64,000 nucleotides of DNA from Nymphaea colorata (taxonomy: Eukaryota; Streptophyta; Magnoliopsida; Nymphaeales; Nymphaeaceae), in assembly GCF_008831285.2 (NCBI RefSeq), contig NC_045144.1, forward strand, positions 21,903,716 through 21,967,715. The letters run 5' to 3'. The translations under genes were made by a program, and so were the position numbers. The number at the start of each line of letters is the position of its first letter. Positions within the stretch are counted from its first letter, which is position 1. Positions 45,791 to 57,919 of the stretch are shown here, piece after piece. Under the pieces are notes generated by a model that saw nothing but the letters and a program-made list of their open reading frames with translations, did not search any database and was not told where the DNA came from.

Positions 45791-48700
45791 TTAGTAGCAA
45801 GAACCTCCAGCACCACCAGTGACATGACCCTCATATAGACGCAATATACAGACTGACATAGACATGCAGTTATCAACTGCAGAATTCTTCCAGGTAGACA
45901 AAGCACACAGAATTTTCTGGACAAACACTTTTTCCCCAGAAGCTCCTGCCACTTTGCTTGCCCAACAAGCCTGATTTCAGTAGGGGAATATGTGGTTGTC
46001 AAGATATCAAATCCCCAACGCGATTGGACAAGGGGTCTGGAGATATAAACCTGAAAACTTAAGTTTATTGTTAGAGTCAGGAGGAATGGGTTCAAAGTGA
46101 TTTTTCTCGGTTTTGCACAGGCAATGGAGATTAGATAATAAGACTTGTCTCAGCCACAATTATGGGGATTAAGAGTTGGATACAAGAAGAATAAAATGTG
46201 ACAGTTGTCTTGGGAAACTCGGCAATAGCTTGCTAGGGTAGAGACCCAAGGTCGTGGATCTGATCGGTTTACATATTTCTGCACATGCGCGTTTAGAAAC
46301 TGACTTTGGTTAGAACTTGAATAGGGTTAATCAAGCACTTTCCTCAAGCAAGAATTGGTATAGAGGAGGCATCAGATGTTAGGTACAAGTAGATGGATGC
46401 ACTGGTGAACCCCAGACTGCATTGGACTCCGGTAAACAAGGATGGATGGGCGATACTCAAGAACCGGCTAAGGGAGCGGGAAATGGAAAGAGCAGTCACC
46501 CAATTGGGTTCAGTTGACCCTAGTGTTCGGTAGACGTGTGATAGGGCCGTCTTAACCCCTAAAGTGATGGCTGGAAGTCTTCCCAGAGTTCATGATCCCA
46601 TAGCTGCTAGCGGAAGAGTTTAAAGAAGAACTAGAAAAATTGTATTATTAAAGAGCTGGACCTGAATTGAGAAGTAAGCAAATGGCGTCATTTCTGACAT
46701 TTGCACATCAAGATTGGTTACCAGCTAAATGCACCTTAGGGGTTTAAGAGGGCAGCAATGGGTTGTCATTCGCATAGATTTCATGGGGTAGCCAGACCAG
46801 TATAACACAACTCGTCAACTGACTAGCCAGCTCTGGGAGGGGCTTGATTTGCTCTAACTACCCCAGCTTAAACCACCCCAGGCCACTCTGATGCATAGAA
46901 TTTGCATGGCTTGGATTGGGCAAAGCTTGACCAAGTGGCAGAGAACTGGCACACAGTAGTCAATCAGGGTGTTTAGCCCTTCACAGCAAACACACGAGGT
47001 GAGCCACAAGCAGCCTTGGGGAGACTTCACATGTTTCCCTCGATATTAAGAGTTCAAGATGGTCGAGTGTCATACCACCCTCAAACATGCTTGGCCAATA
47101 ACCGAGACACTCTTGGCAACCTTGTCAAGCTTTGAGAACTTTGAGAGCCTTCAAGAAGTCTCACCAAGTACTGAGGCTGCCCACACAAAAATCAAACCTT
47201 CCTTGCATATGGTCCCTCATGCTCGCTGTTTGGAAGTGCTCTTGATCTCTCAGCAATGGGTCTCAGAATTGCACCATTGTGGTCCTTACTCTTTCAACAC
47301 ATCTTAAGGTTCAGCTACGTTTGTCCAGGCAGCCAGTAACAACTAACCAGCTCAACAAGGTTGCTGATTGCAGACAAATACACTAAGCCGTGCGCAAAGC
47401 CACTCCATCCACGACCTATACTATCTGACCAAGACAGATAATCTTTTGTGATTGTTACCAAACAATGTTTTGGGCCTCCAAAACTCTTGGTTGCTCCTAG
47501 TCTCGTCTATGCATTAAACTAGTTCAGCCATTGGCTAGCAAGGTGTAGTAAGGTAGGATCCAAGTACGTGAACTCTTCCTCAACTACACCAATGCATATG
47601 CCTCCTGCTCCTAGATAAAGCATGTATCACCCAGCTCCACTGCTTCATCTAAAACCTGAACGGGTAAGCAACTGCTAGGTCAGCCCTATGGAGTATGGCA
47701 AGAAACCTACATTGCAAACTTTAAGATAAGCACCTCCAGATACATGACGGTATTCCCCACCTCATCAATCACTCGTGCAATTACAACACAAACAGCTATG
47801 ATGTCAATCTTAGGAGGATACACAGTAGCAATTGCATGTTAGTCTTTGGTCATATAAATGTCATTAATTCGACTCACATAGCTACATGGGATAACATCAA
47901 CAGGCACACAAAGTTGCCACGATAAGTACAAGCACAAACAAGTTACACCTTAAGGATGCAGAGGTTGATTTAACCAAAGTGCCACCTTACAAGCACAAGA
48001 TGCAGGCAGTACAATTAGCACCAAACAATCTATGGATCAGGTGTAATTCCATGTGATGGCAACAGAACTGAGCAAAACTGTCTTGGAAGGTTGGACTCAA
48101 CCACCAGCACTACCTAAAGCTAATTCACCGCAACACAAACTTCAGGCCATTGCGCACACCCATCCTCCCTATTAGGCATGACCTGTATTAGGCATAAGCT
48201 GCATAACCATGCAACCTGAGACCAACTTGTTGCTCCATTCAACTAGACTCAATTTGAACTAATCCTAACTCAACCTAGCTTGTAAAGCCTAAGCTATAAG
48301 ACCTTCAGTCCAAATGTATGGTGTTCATCATATTCATGCAAGTGCACAATTGCATCCCCCTTGGGTAAGATAAGCACCTCATTAAGCCCATCATTAAAAC
48401 CATCAAAGTTCAAACACGGATCCAGACAATCTGACATTTCTTTTTTAAACCTTTCTAAAAAGAAGAGCTAACCCCTGTCCAGTGTTTCCTTGGGCTGGCG
48501 AAAACAATCTTGCACTAGAAAAGGCTCAGACCCAAGGCTGAGACACCTACAACCAGCTTAAGCTTGAAAATCCAATTGTACACCATGTATGAATCCTTAG
48601 ATTTAGACCAGCAAGGGCACTAAGATCAACAACACATATTGGTCAACCTCCCAGGGATACACACTGTCTATCAGCTTAATTTTAGGTAATTGTATGAGAA

Positions 48701-49004
48701 AGCAGACACATAACCTAAACCAAATCATAATCCAAACCTCAAGGTCTTCTCATAGCACACACATAATCATTTTGGCGCAAGCCACAACTCCACGCCTTTA
48801 ATGGGTAAGGCACCATCGTCATTTTATGTGGGGATTCCTTTACAGTTAGCCATATTGCATAACTGTAATCGTGAAACCACCATTAAACCAACACAAACCA
48901 TTGCTATATCATAAAATCTTGCTAGTGTTCCCTGGCTAAACATTTTTAGCAACTGATTTTAACAATTTAACCATCCAGCAACATTTAGCCGGCTGATTTC
49001 AATT

Positions 49005-49045
<41 letters not shown>

Positions 49046-50182
49046 ACCAGAGGTCCAGAACCCTTTTTTTCTTTTGAAAATGTATCTCCACCCACACCCT
49101 GCAGCCATTTGACATAAGCTTTCACTTAGTTTTTACAATTTCCATAGTCCCATAGGATGCCATCCTACAGATAAACTATGTTGTACATTTAATGCATCTA
49201 GTTTCACCTCGAAAGAGGCCAGAAAAATCCTAAGATCTTGAAAACAGCACCATGAATGAGTGTCATTTTGAGTTTCTACAGAACATGATCATCAATACGG
49301 CCCTTTACCGAGTCAATGAACAGTGCAGGAACATGCAAATATCCTAGCACAAAGCAGCTACCATAATTGGCCAAGCCAAAACAACAGAAACTCCATTAAT
49401 CTATTAGAGACAGGCCACTCAACCATCATCCAAACCTTAAAACTAGATCCAGATGTTCCCTTAACTCAGAAAGCGTAAAAGGAAGAGTGCCCATTCTTTT
49501 GCACATAAGGTTGTTGACCTATTAGTTTGCCAAACATGAGTCCAAGATGATGCACATACCCTTCAGAGAGAGGCTATAACTGTAGAAACAACAAAATCGT
49601 CGATTTACAAACAGAAGAACCAATTGTTTAGGTACAGAAATTTTTTATGGCCATTTGTCAGCTTTAAGAACAGCCTGTGATACTCACATAAACCACAAGG
49701 AGTCACAAAAGCAGTACTTAGCTTCCTTTGATCTGAACTCGATTGTATTCCAATCAAAACTCAAAGTTGATGAGCAATGTTGCATAAGTTCTACCAAAAA
49801 AGACCTCACGGTTACTAGTTTTCTGTAGCAGCCTTGTTCAGACTTCAGAGTTCTACAGCTGGTGAAATATATGGTTATTTTCTTTTGAACAACACCAGGG
49901 CTCTTAAAGATGCTTGGATGACTTCATGTAGCCAGAATTAAGCAACTCATCAATCACTTCTATAAACCAAACTCAAGCAGAGACACCCAATAAATAGTTT
50001 GAGCAGGCAATTCAGCACCACAAACTACCTCAATGGTATGGTCCATCTTCTAGAAGAGCATTCCTGTCTGTTACCTTGTCTTCAAATGTTTTCGCAAAAG
50101 GTGGCAAGGCAAGTCGCTGTTTGTGCTTTATTCCACTCATAGGCATAAATATCATTCTCGGGTTGTTCTTGGCGAGAGCTTC
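45791..50182 (-). CDS. Unrecognised minus-strand gene, two visible exons, frameshift in the last
   Basis: Exon A (50182-50075, acceptor TTTACAG, donor AAG|GTAACA) encodes 36 residues including RMIFMPMSGIKHKQRLALPP. Exon B begins at 46050 (acceptor TTTTCAG) with VYISRPLVQSRWGFD, then LTTTYSPTEIRLVGQAKWQ. Both junctions are phase 0, so they join without a shift across a roughly 4-kb intron. In exon B the frame after QELLG appears one base off at a homopolymer run (GGGGAAAAAG, about 45930-45940). The other frame reads VFVQKILCALSTWKNSAVDN and ends GGAGGSCY at TAA (45793-45791), whereas the uncorrected frame ends at 45778. It is thus a sequencing slip, a recent mutation or a pseudogene. Upstream exons were not found. 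I do not recognise the family; no membrane helix or catalytic motif is evident. Confidence 0.5.
46051..50074. other. Long intron-like stretch without recognisable features
   Basis: It lies between the two exons of the unrecognised minus-strand gene. It holds an AT microsatellite (about 49009-49043) and otherwise unique-looking sequence full of stops in all frames. An open frame at 47059-47307 shows no motif. It may include an ancient, unrecognisable transposon. Confidence 0.4.
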
Positions 50183-50399
50183 CTGTAAAGTTCATTTAGA
50201 AATTTGTTTTCCTTAGCAAAATATCAGAAAAGCAAAAAGACAAAATAGGCAAAGAATAACACTTTTATGAAATTAGGAACTTTGTATTAATTTTCTTACA
50301 AAAAAAAAAATCCATAATAGCTTCTCAAATTTTGAAGGGAGAAAGACATACATGGATGAGTCTAATAGTCAATCTTAATAGAACCATCCACGCATCTCT

Positions 50400-50415
50400 C
50401 TCTCTCTCTGTCTTT

Positions 50416-50455
<40 letters not shown>

Positions 50456-50512
50456 AAATAAATATGCACGTAGTGGGAGACAAGAAGTTGCACGCAAGAG
50501 AGAGAGAGAGAG
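50400..50512. repeat. CT, CA and GA microsatellites
   Basis: A CT run at about 50396-50410, an AC run at about 50418-50448 and an AGAG run at about 50498-50511. They create the N-terminal half of an open frame (50332-50700) that should not be taken as a gene. Confidence 0.85.
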
Positions 50513-50562
50513 TGGAGATTGCACATTTATTTTCTTTTAAATGGAAAAATATCAGAATAAAT

Positions 50563-51014
50563 CATTGTCACAAATATCGTTCCCAGGTTTTCAACAGCGA
50601 GATTTTTCTCAGGTTTTTAATGGCAAAGTTGCATTTTTTGGAAAAATCTCAGGAAAAACTCAGAAATTTAAAAAAAATTAAAAAAATTAGGTATAAATGA
50701 AATAAATGAGAAACTAACAAGAAAGCATAAATGAAACTATATAACAGTGACAAAAGGAATGTTTTAATGATAATAAAAATGACGAAAATACATTTATTTT
50801 AAGTGTATATTTGAATCCATGATAATATCAATGCTAAAAAATAGAAAAATGAAAAGACCGTGAAAAAATCATGAAAAAAAATGCGATATTAACACTATAA
50901 ATATTGTTTCCCAATTTTTTCAAAATATCACGATTTTTCCCCCTTTTTTCGTTTTTCTTATTTTTGGCGATAATATTGCGATGTTTTTGAAAATATTGCG
51001 ATATCTGTGACACT
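50563..51014. mobile_element. Non-autonomous element (ATTGTCAC family), 452 bp
   Basis: The left terminus CATTGTCACAAATATCG pairs with the right terminus CGATATCTGTGACACT (14 of 16 bases complementary). It is flanked by the perfect 9-base direct repeat AGAATAAAT (50554-50562 and 51015-51023), of which 8 are probably the target duplication. Inside are AT-rich text and repeated GGAAAAATCTCAG-like words. Non-coding. Confidence 0.75.
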
Positions 51015-51031
51015 AGAATAAATGTATTTTG

Positions 51032-51808
51032 TAATGTTGTAAAAGGCATATCACAATGTGTATCGATCGGGCCGATCTATACACTGCATCGTAATGTATC
51101 ATAAAAGTAGCATAGCGTATTGTAAATTAATTTTTAATTCATAAAAAAATTATTATGAAAAATAGAGAAAAATTAGAAAAAATCAGTAAAATCAGGCAAA
51201 GCAAAGAAAGTTTCGGAAAAAATGTGTTCTATACAAAAAAACTCATCACATCATTCATAAACCATAATATATTAAACATTTAGAAATCAGAAATAAGAAA
51301 TTCATAATATTAATAACATAATAAGCTCTATCACAATTTTAATGTTTAAACTTTAAAGTGTTTTAGATTACATTACAAGTTCACAAAATATAATATATCA
51401 TGATTATCATCACTCAAGGTCTCATCGTCCCCATGGGGCCATGAGTAAACCTTCTTCTCCACCAGCGAGTTCTCCCCTAAATCAATGATTTATTACATAA
51501 ATGTGCAATTTTTGTAGAAAAACTAGTAAAACTTCCCCCTCTCACAACTTTTAGACATGTTTAGAAAAATAAAGTGAAAGGTCTTTTTGTAAAAAATAAA
51601 AATAAAAAATTCATTTTATCCTCGTATAATACGATATAGGGGTGTATTGATGGTATCGTACGAAACGGCCCCCTATCACACGATACGGACAATACGCCTA
51701 CGATACACAAGTGTATCGTGTATCGTAAGTGTATCGTATAGGTTTTTCAAACTTGTACGATACGTATCGCACGATACGGGCCTATATCATGCGATATGGG
51801 TAACACTA
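51032..51808. mobile_element. Non-autonomous element (GTGTTGTA family), 777 bp
   Basis: The left end TAATGTTGTAAAAGGC and the right end ATATGGGTAACACTA are imperfect inverted repeats. The 8-bp flanks GTATTTTG (51024-51031) and GCATTGTG (51809-51816) agree at 6 of 8 positions. The right subterminal zone (51630-51795) is packed with CGATACG/TATCGTA words in both orientations; the left has TGTATCGATCGGGCCGATC. The first base of its target duplication follows directly on that of the 50563 element. Confidence 0.65.
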
Positions 51809-54012
51809 GCATTGTGGCTATAAATTCAAAAAAGAGTATCACGAGATTTTCCATTTTTTTCATTTTCTTCAGTAATCCAAATATTGGCACGATATTTTGA
51901 ATATATCCATGAAAACGATTCTACCCATGAAATTGTAGAATCAATAGAAATTATAATGCAGAATTCGATCTCAAAGTATCAACAGTAACAAAGGCCATGG
52001 TTCATCCATGGCAAGAACTTGAGATAAGCATATCTGCATATGCAACCACCTTGTTTTAGCCAAAGAACTTGGCGGTCAAGGACGACATCAAAATCGCCCT
52101 TGATCACTGAGTCACATACACATGTCCACTGCTTCAAGCCTTCAACCTTCATGGTCACTGCCCATGACTAAAGCTTTAGGCTGCTCATAGTAAACAGCTT
52201 GCCTTGCTTCTTCACATCTCTCAAGTTCAAGGAGTAGTGTGAAGAAATGCTAAACATACTCATGCAATATTTATTTGGTGTAGACGTTGGAATGACCATG
52301 ACACATCAGAAAGAATTCATGTCCTATGTCCTCCCAAGATTCGGCAAAGGTTGCACAAGGAATTTTCATCTTCGACCAGACTGATGAATGGCTATAGCCC
52401 AGTCTCCATTCTTAGGAATGCGCTAGCCATTATCACTTGGGCCTCTTGTTTGGTGTTCATGGCCATCAATTATTGCTCCATGCCCCACGAGATATTTTCA
52501 AGGTCATAAGTTTCTATTCCTACTAAAGATTTCTGGCCCTAGACCTTCAACTTCCAAGTTGCAGTGTCAACTATTGAGCACCTTGATCACAATGACATCA
52601 TCCTGTAGTGCCTTGCAAGAACATGGAGCCTCTCACAAGAGTAGTTTAAGAAAATAAAGAACTTCTGATTCAGGCAAAAGTACTTGAGCTGTCACTGGGT
52701 GTTTTGCTACAAGCCTACAAGACATATAACTTGTTCCAGCTCCTTTTTTTTCTTTTTTCTTTTTTCGCTATAGCTACTTCTTGTATGCCATGTCCTTTTC
52801 CCTTTTGTCCTGGAACTAATCACATCTTATTTTTTACTAACAACAACAAGATCAAAAGTAGAAAGTTCAATATCCTCCTCATCCTCCACTTTAGGGAGCT
52901 CACTATATCCCATCTTCTATCTCTGTTTCTAATTTTTGACTCAAAGACCATCAATGATCTGCATACACCACCGTTGCACAGCTCCTGGCCAATCCCTAGA
53001 GGAGCATAGGGCCACATTTTCATGTGTCTTTGTTAAGTGGTGTTTAGCCAATTACCACACCGATCTCTGATTCTTTTTCTTACAAAACCTACAAATTAGT
53101 TTTAACCGATTATCATCTCTTAGTAGAATGAACCATAGCCATGCAAGATCATTTGAAGCCATATATTCAAAAAAAAGGAAATGTATGGTAAAAGTGGAAG
53201 ATTTTGTAACTTTTGATGTAGAAACATGTTGTCATGCACAAAGATAAGGAAAGACCTCTTCTTTCAACCACAAATTAATCCTATGCATAGATCAAGCCTT
53301 GAACGATGTTTTCTTCTTTAAAATGACAAGAGATCCCACGCATGCAACTCCTAAGAGGGTATCCAAGTCAAGTACAAGGGGGTTTTATAACCCAGAAAAA
53401 AAAATGGATAGGGGTCCTTTTTTTATTGTGAAATTTGTATTCATGGCACAAGGCATATTATTTATGTTGTATGATACCACCCCATATGGTAACATATGGG
53501 ACACCAGACACTACATTATGTATTGGAACAAAATGGTCTAGTTACTATGATATGCACAAAACTTTAGCCCACAGAAGCTTGTCTCACAATGCAGCCTCAT
53601 TCAAAATTAGAGTCCAATAGTGCAACTTCAAGTATGTTAGCAGGGAGAGTATATATAGATATATACATACATATAAGAAAAATATCTGTTTCCGTGTTTA
53701 AATTTTAGCTGCAAACGATCAACTATACTATGGAATTTCCCAATAAAACAATTGCACATTTTGACAACTGTAGCACCTTCTATTTCACCTGATTAGCATA
53801 ATCTTGTTTAGCCCGACTTTGATGTGACCCAAATTTTGACAAAAACAGTCAGGTACTTTGGCTGCACCAGACTGCCTTGACACCACTGACTTACAAACTG
53901 GTACAACCAAACAGAGCTAGCATGCAACTACAGTAATCCTTTAGATGAGGATATGTACATAAGCAGCCAAGCAATCATATCTGCATCATTAAGCAACCAA
54001 TATTGGCACTTA
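51809..54012. other. Region with no supported gene
   Basis: Some phrases in the plus strand at about 51980-52400 look like decayed coding sequence (for example VDVGMTMTHQKEFMSYVLPR near 52280), but stops interrupt them and I cannot name a family. The open frames at 52704-53009 and 53299-53541 have no motif. Confidence 0.35.
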
Positions 54013-54460
54013 CTTAGGATGAATGTCTCACAAAGGACAATCTATTGAATGCTGCTTCAAAGTGGTACAACTTGGATATGGAAGAGAAACATGTGAACTC
54101 TCAGTACAAATGCATGTCAAAGGAAATGATTCATGACAGGAAAGACTGCTCAATTTTTGTGAAAGAAGACCAGAAGACTATCTGAACAAAAAGGAAGCAC
54201 TTGACAGGAAAGACAGCTCAATTTTTGTGAAAGAAGACCAGAAGATTATCTGAACAAGGAAGCACTTAGGATGAATGTCTCACAAAGGACAATCGATTGA
54301 ATGCTGCTTCAAAGTGGTACAACTTGGATATGGAAGAGAAACATGTGAACTCTCAGTAGAAATGCATGTCAAAGGAAATGATTCATGACAGGAAAGACTG
54401 CTCAATTTTTGTGAAAGAAGACCAGAAGACTATCTGAACAAAAAGGAAGCTATCTCCAGT
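54013..54460. repeat. Tandem duplication, 252-bp period, with an inner 68-bp duplication
   Basis: The segment starting ACTTAGGATGAATGTCTCAC at 54013 recurs at 54265, almost identical over about 190 bases. Inside the first unit, GACAGGAAAGACTGCTCAAT occurs at 54135 and again, one base changed, at 54203; the third copy is at 54387. So a 68-bp block was duplicated in one unit of a 252-bp duplication. The very low divergence implies a recent event. Confidence 0.9.
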
Positions 54461-55096
54461 TATAAGAGGACAAACAATATCAGCATCACATTGACATGCT
54501 CCATGACCTTCACAATTAATTTGAAAGGTAGCTCATCATTGAAAGGCATACAGTCAAAATATGAGAAAAGCTTTGTGACCCGCAAACATTAAGGACAAAA
54601 TTGTTATATCTTGATATTCAATCATGAAAGGGAACCTACAGAAATCTTAGTAGTGCAAAAAGCAGCTGATATGGACATACAAGCAAACAACATCGACAGC
54701 TAAAACAGATCCAGCAATAATTCAGGGAAAAAAAAAAGGTAAACTAATGGTGCAGCATGTCAAGCAACAGCGAACTAACTAAACGTTCTTATAATCAATG
54801 TCTGAATCTTGAAAGAGCACCCATCATGTATCCATGAGCTAAAAGAACATTTCTTGTTCCCTTTTTCAACTGTAAAATTTTGAGATGCTAAGAGTAAATC
54901 TATACCAGTTAATTTCCTTACAGTGTCCTAACCAATGGTGCAATACTCCTTAAACCTCTCTTCAGCAATTATGCACGAAAAATACTCCAACACCAGTGAA
55001 GACTATCCAAAATCTATAACTCCAGGTCATTGTATCTCACTCCCAGAAGCTTAAAAGCAGAAGCGCCACCAAGTTTTACCATTTTGTGGTTCCAAC

Positions 55097-56031
55097 CAAT
55101 GTTATAAAAAGTGTATTGTAAGCCGTATCGTTTTGGCTTTAAGATACGCCGTATCGTAACGTATCGTAACCGTATCATAAATTAAAAAAAAAATTAAATC
55201 AGAAAAAAATTGAAAAAAATCGAAAAAAATCATAAAAAATCAGTAAAAATAAAGAATAATATGTTCTTCATCATTAAATGAACTAAGTTTGTTCTAAATA
55301 ATTAATTGTGCATGAATAATATTGCATGCAGTTGAGGAACTGATACAAACTAATGATGGCATTAATATCGGATTTGAGACAACTATAGTCTATATGTATA
55401 TGTTGGATCCGATTAGTTAGATCCATATTTGATTTAAAGAATAAATCTCGAAACCGATCACAATAAGTCGGTTGTCCTTTCTTTTTTTTTTTGCTTCATA
55501 AGAAAAATCCCGAAACCGCCAAAGTATGATCAATTTGCCGCCGCACTAGAATGACCTCGTGCTTTTCATCCCCAAATCGTTTGAGGGCGCATTGCAGATC
55601 GGTAGTGGAAACAGCAGCGCGGGAATAGAGGAGGGAGGAAGCGGGTGGTGTTGCTCTGCCGCCCCTGTCCTATGAGCACGAAAGAATAGGGGAGCGACGC
55701 GCTGCATGCTGCCAACGAAGGGATCGTGGATGATGAGGAGAAGGAAGAAGCGGCGGCGGAGATGCAGGCAGCAAACGGTCGCCGCATTGGGAGGCGCTAG
55801 TGATGCAGGCGGCGAGCAACAGCGAGAGCAATAGCTGCCGCAGCACGAAAAGTCTGGTTCCCACGCGTTTTCTTCGTGGGGTCCCGTATCGTACGATACG
55901 GAGTCTGTATGGTACGATACGTGCGATACAAGAAAGATACGCCCCTCATTTATGATACGGAGGGTGTATCGTATCGTAAATACTAAACGATACGATACGT
56001 ATCTCTGTATCATATGATACATACAACACTG
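55097..56031. mobile_element. Non-autonomous element (GTGTTGTA family), 935 bp, with GC-rich insert
   Basis: The left end CAATGTTATAAAAAGTGTAT and the right end GATACATACAACACTG (reverse complement CAGTGTTGTATGTATC) are imperfect inverted repeats. Flanks GTTCCAAC (55089-55096) and GCTTCAAT (56032-56039) differ only by three C/T changes. Subterminal zones repeat CCGTATCGTAACG and CGTACGATACGG. The interior 55540-55870 is a GC-rich block unlike the AT-rich rest; open frames there (for example minus 55546-56022) look like by-products of composition, or captured host DNA. Confidence 0.6.
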
Positions 56032-56577
56032 GCTTCAATGATCATCCGAATTAGACAAAAAGGTTCCTCGCATATAACGATGGCCCATACAAATTTGGAA
56101 ACAAAAAAGCAAGGAATTGGAGGGATGGTAGGTGGGATGAATAAAGACAACAAACCCACAGACGCAGAAAAATGGTAGCAAAAGCCCACCATGGAGCCCA
56201 CGAACGAGATTAAGCTGCAAGGACTTGGATGTTTTCTCGCGAATGTGCCAATTCATGGGGAACAACAAAGAGACAAAAAAATCCACGGTACAAACATGAA
56301 CACTTCTTTGGAAAAGGACAAATTCTGATCAGGAACTGATTAAGATGCGAACACCCGATACAGGTTTGCCCTCCAAGAAAGAGAAACAGCTATTCTTTCA
56401 CCGAAAATAGAAAGAGATAGAGAGATCACATGTCGCACCCGTCCATAGGCCCCCTTCCTACATGGAGGACGATCGGAAGGGTCAACACGACAGAGACGTC
56501 GGGAGAAGACCACAAGAAAAGAAGGCAACAAAGAAAGATGATCGATGAATGGAGATCCAGATTCTCAGAGTTCTCAC

Positions 56578-57518
56578 CTATGTCACCTAGGTACGGGTAC
56601 AGGTGCTGGTGTGGGTAAGGGTACGACGTTTTTGCAAATTTTGATACGCGGTACGGTGATAATATTATTTTTTTAATTAAAAAATTATAAATTTTGAAAA
56701 AAACAAATGATATCAACACATCATTAAGACAATGTTCATAGTTCTCTACATACAATCTCATAAAGAAAACATAAAATGTTCCTTTCATTAAAGCATTTGC
56801 AACCACCACATGCAGATTAAACAAGAGCACCAAGAATATGAATTTAAAAAGGTACAATAATTCTGATGATACAGCAGATGGTCAAAACAACTGATGTTGT
56901 TAAGCTTTTAGTCGTTCAGCTATACCACAATTTACAAACTCTCTCAAGGAAAAAAAAACTCGTTGCATATGCATACTACAAGGAATGGATGTTTATTAAG
57001 GTTCTCTTTCTGTAAATGGAAAAGCAACTGAAATAGGAATTCGTGTGAAAAAAAAAATCAAAGGGACGGATCATGGCTTTCCACTCTTTGGCAATCAAGA
57101 GGAAGAAAAGCAGGGGATCGACGCATCTTACCGATTGACTGAATGCGAGGAAAGGAGCCAGCTGATTGAGACAAAGATCGAACCAAGAGACTCTCCAGGG
57201 ATCAGGGGGAGAGGAACCCTAACAACTGTACGAGGAAGAAGCCGAACGACGAACGTCGCCCACTCACCGTCCGTCGCCGTCGCCGTCCACGGGTCGTCCG
57301 TCGCGGGTCGCCGTCCGCCGCCGCTGCCCAAAAAATCACTGAACCCAAGCACCAGCCGTTGGAATAAGGAAGAAACTCGAAAGGCGGAGAGGGAGAAGAC
57401 GAGTGTCGTTCGTGTGGTTTCCCTTTTTTTTTTTCATTTTGTCGGAACCAAGTTACCACCACGTACCGGCGTACCGGTACGTGTACGAGGGTCGACCCGG
57501 CGTATCATGGTGACATAG
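56578..57518. mobile_element. Possible CTATGTCAC-family element enclosing GC-rich leader-like DNA, 941 bp
   Basis: The left end CTATGTCACCTAGGTACGGG and the right end CATGGTGACATAG match the family termini, with GTACGGGTAC on the left and CGTACCGGTACGTGTACG on the right as subterminal arrays. However the 8-bp flanks (GTTCTCAC and GCTTCCCA) do not agree well. This may therefore be two separate truncated copies rather than one element. Confidence 0.45.
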
Positions 57519-57700
57519 GCTTCCCACCCTCGGGCTACCGGGTGCGGTTTCCACCAAGCAACCGAGAAGGCGGAGGCCGGCCGAGTCCTTCTCTTCTCGA
57601 TGACCACTTTACCTACCATGAATTGGTATATTCCCCCACTTCTAGTATTGTAACGGCACCACTTTCCAACCAGAGAATCCCAAAAGACCAAAGCAGCAAA
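57040..57700 (-). other. GC-rich, leader-like region
   Basis: On the minus strand this has the look of a plant 5' untranslated exon. It contains GTTAGGGTTCCTCTCCCCC, CGACGGCGACGG repeats and a candidate donor TCAATCG|GTAAGATG at about 57135. It could be the first exon of the minus-strand gene with exons at 50182 and 46050, or captured sequence inside the flanking element. No start codon frame is convincing. Confidence 0.35.
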
Positions 57701-57919
57701 TAAGTGAAACCCCTTTTCCTATAATGAAAATTTTTTAAATCACGAGCTTACTGTTTGGATTTCATTCAATTAACCGCCAAACTTATGTCAAAAAGTGGCT
57801 ATTAAATAAAATATTTCAAAATTCTCTTCTTTTTTTTCTTTTGAGAGAAAGCTGCGTGACTGTCCCGTGACAGACCGAAGCAACTTACATGTTCTGAAGG
57901 AGGGCTTGAAAGCACATAT

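Noticed and set aside
50332-50700. 122-codon frame with a long Thr-His run
   Set aside because: The run is an AC microsatellite, and the end is MITE sequence.
52704-53541. Open frames of 101 and 80 codons
   Set aside because: No motifs, no splice context and low-complexity Phe/Leu content.
57045-57518. 157-codon plus-strand frame
   Set aside because: Spans GC-rich leader-like DNA and a transposon end; the overlapping minus frames are equally long. No domain seen.
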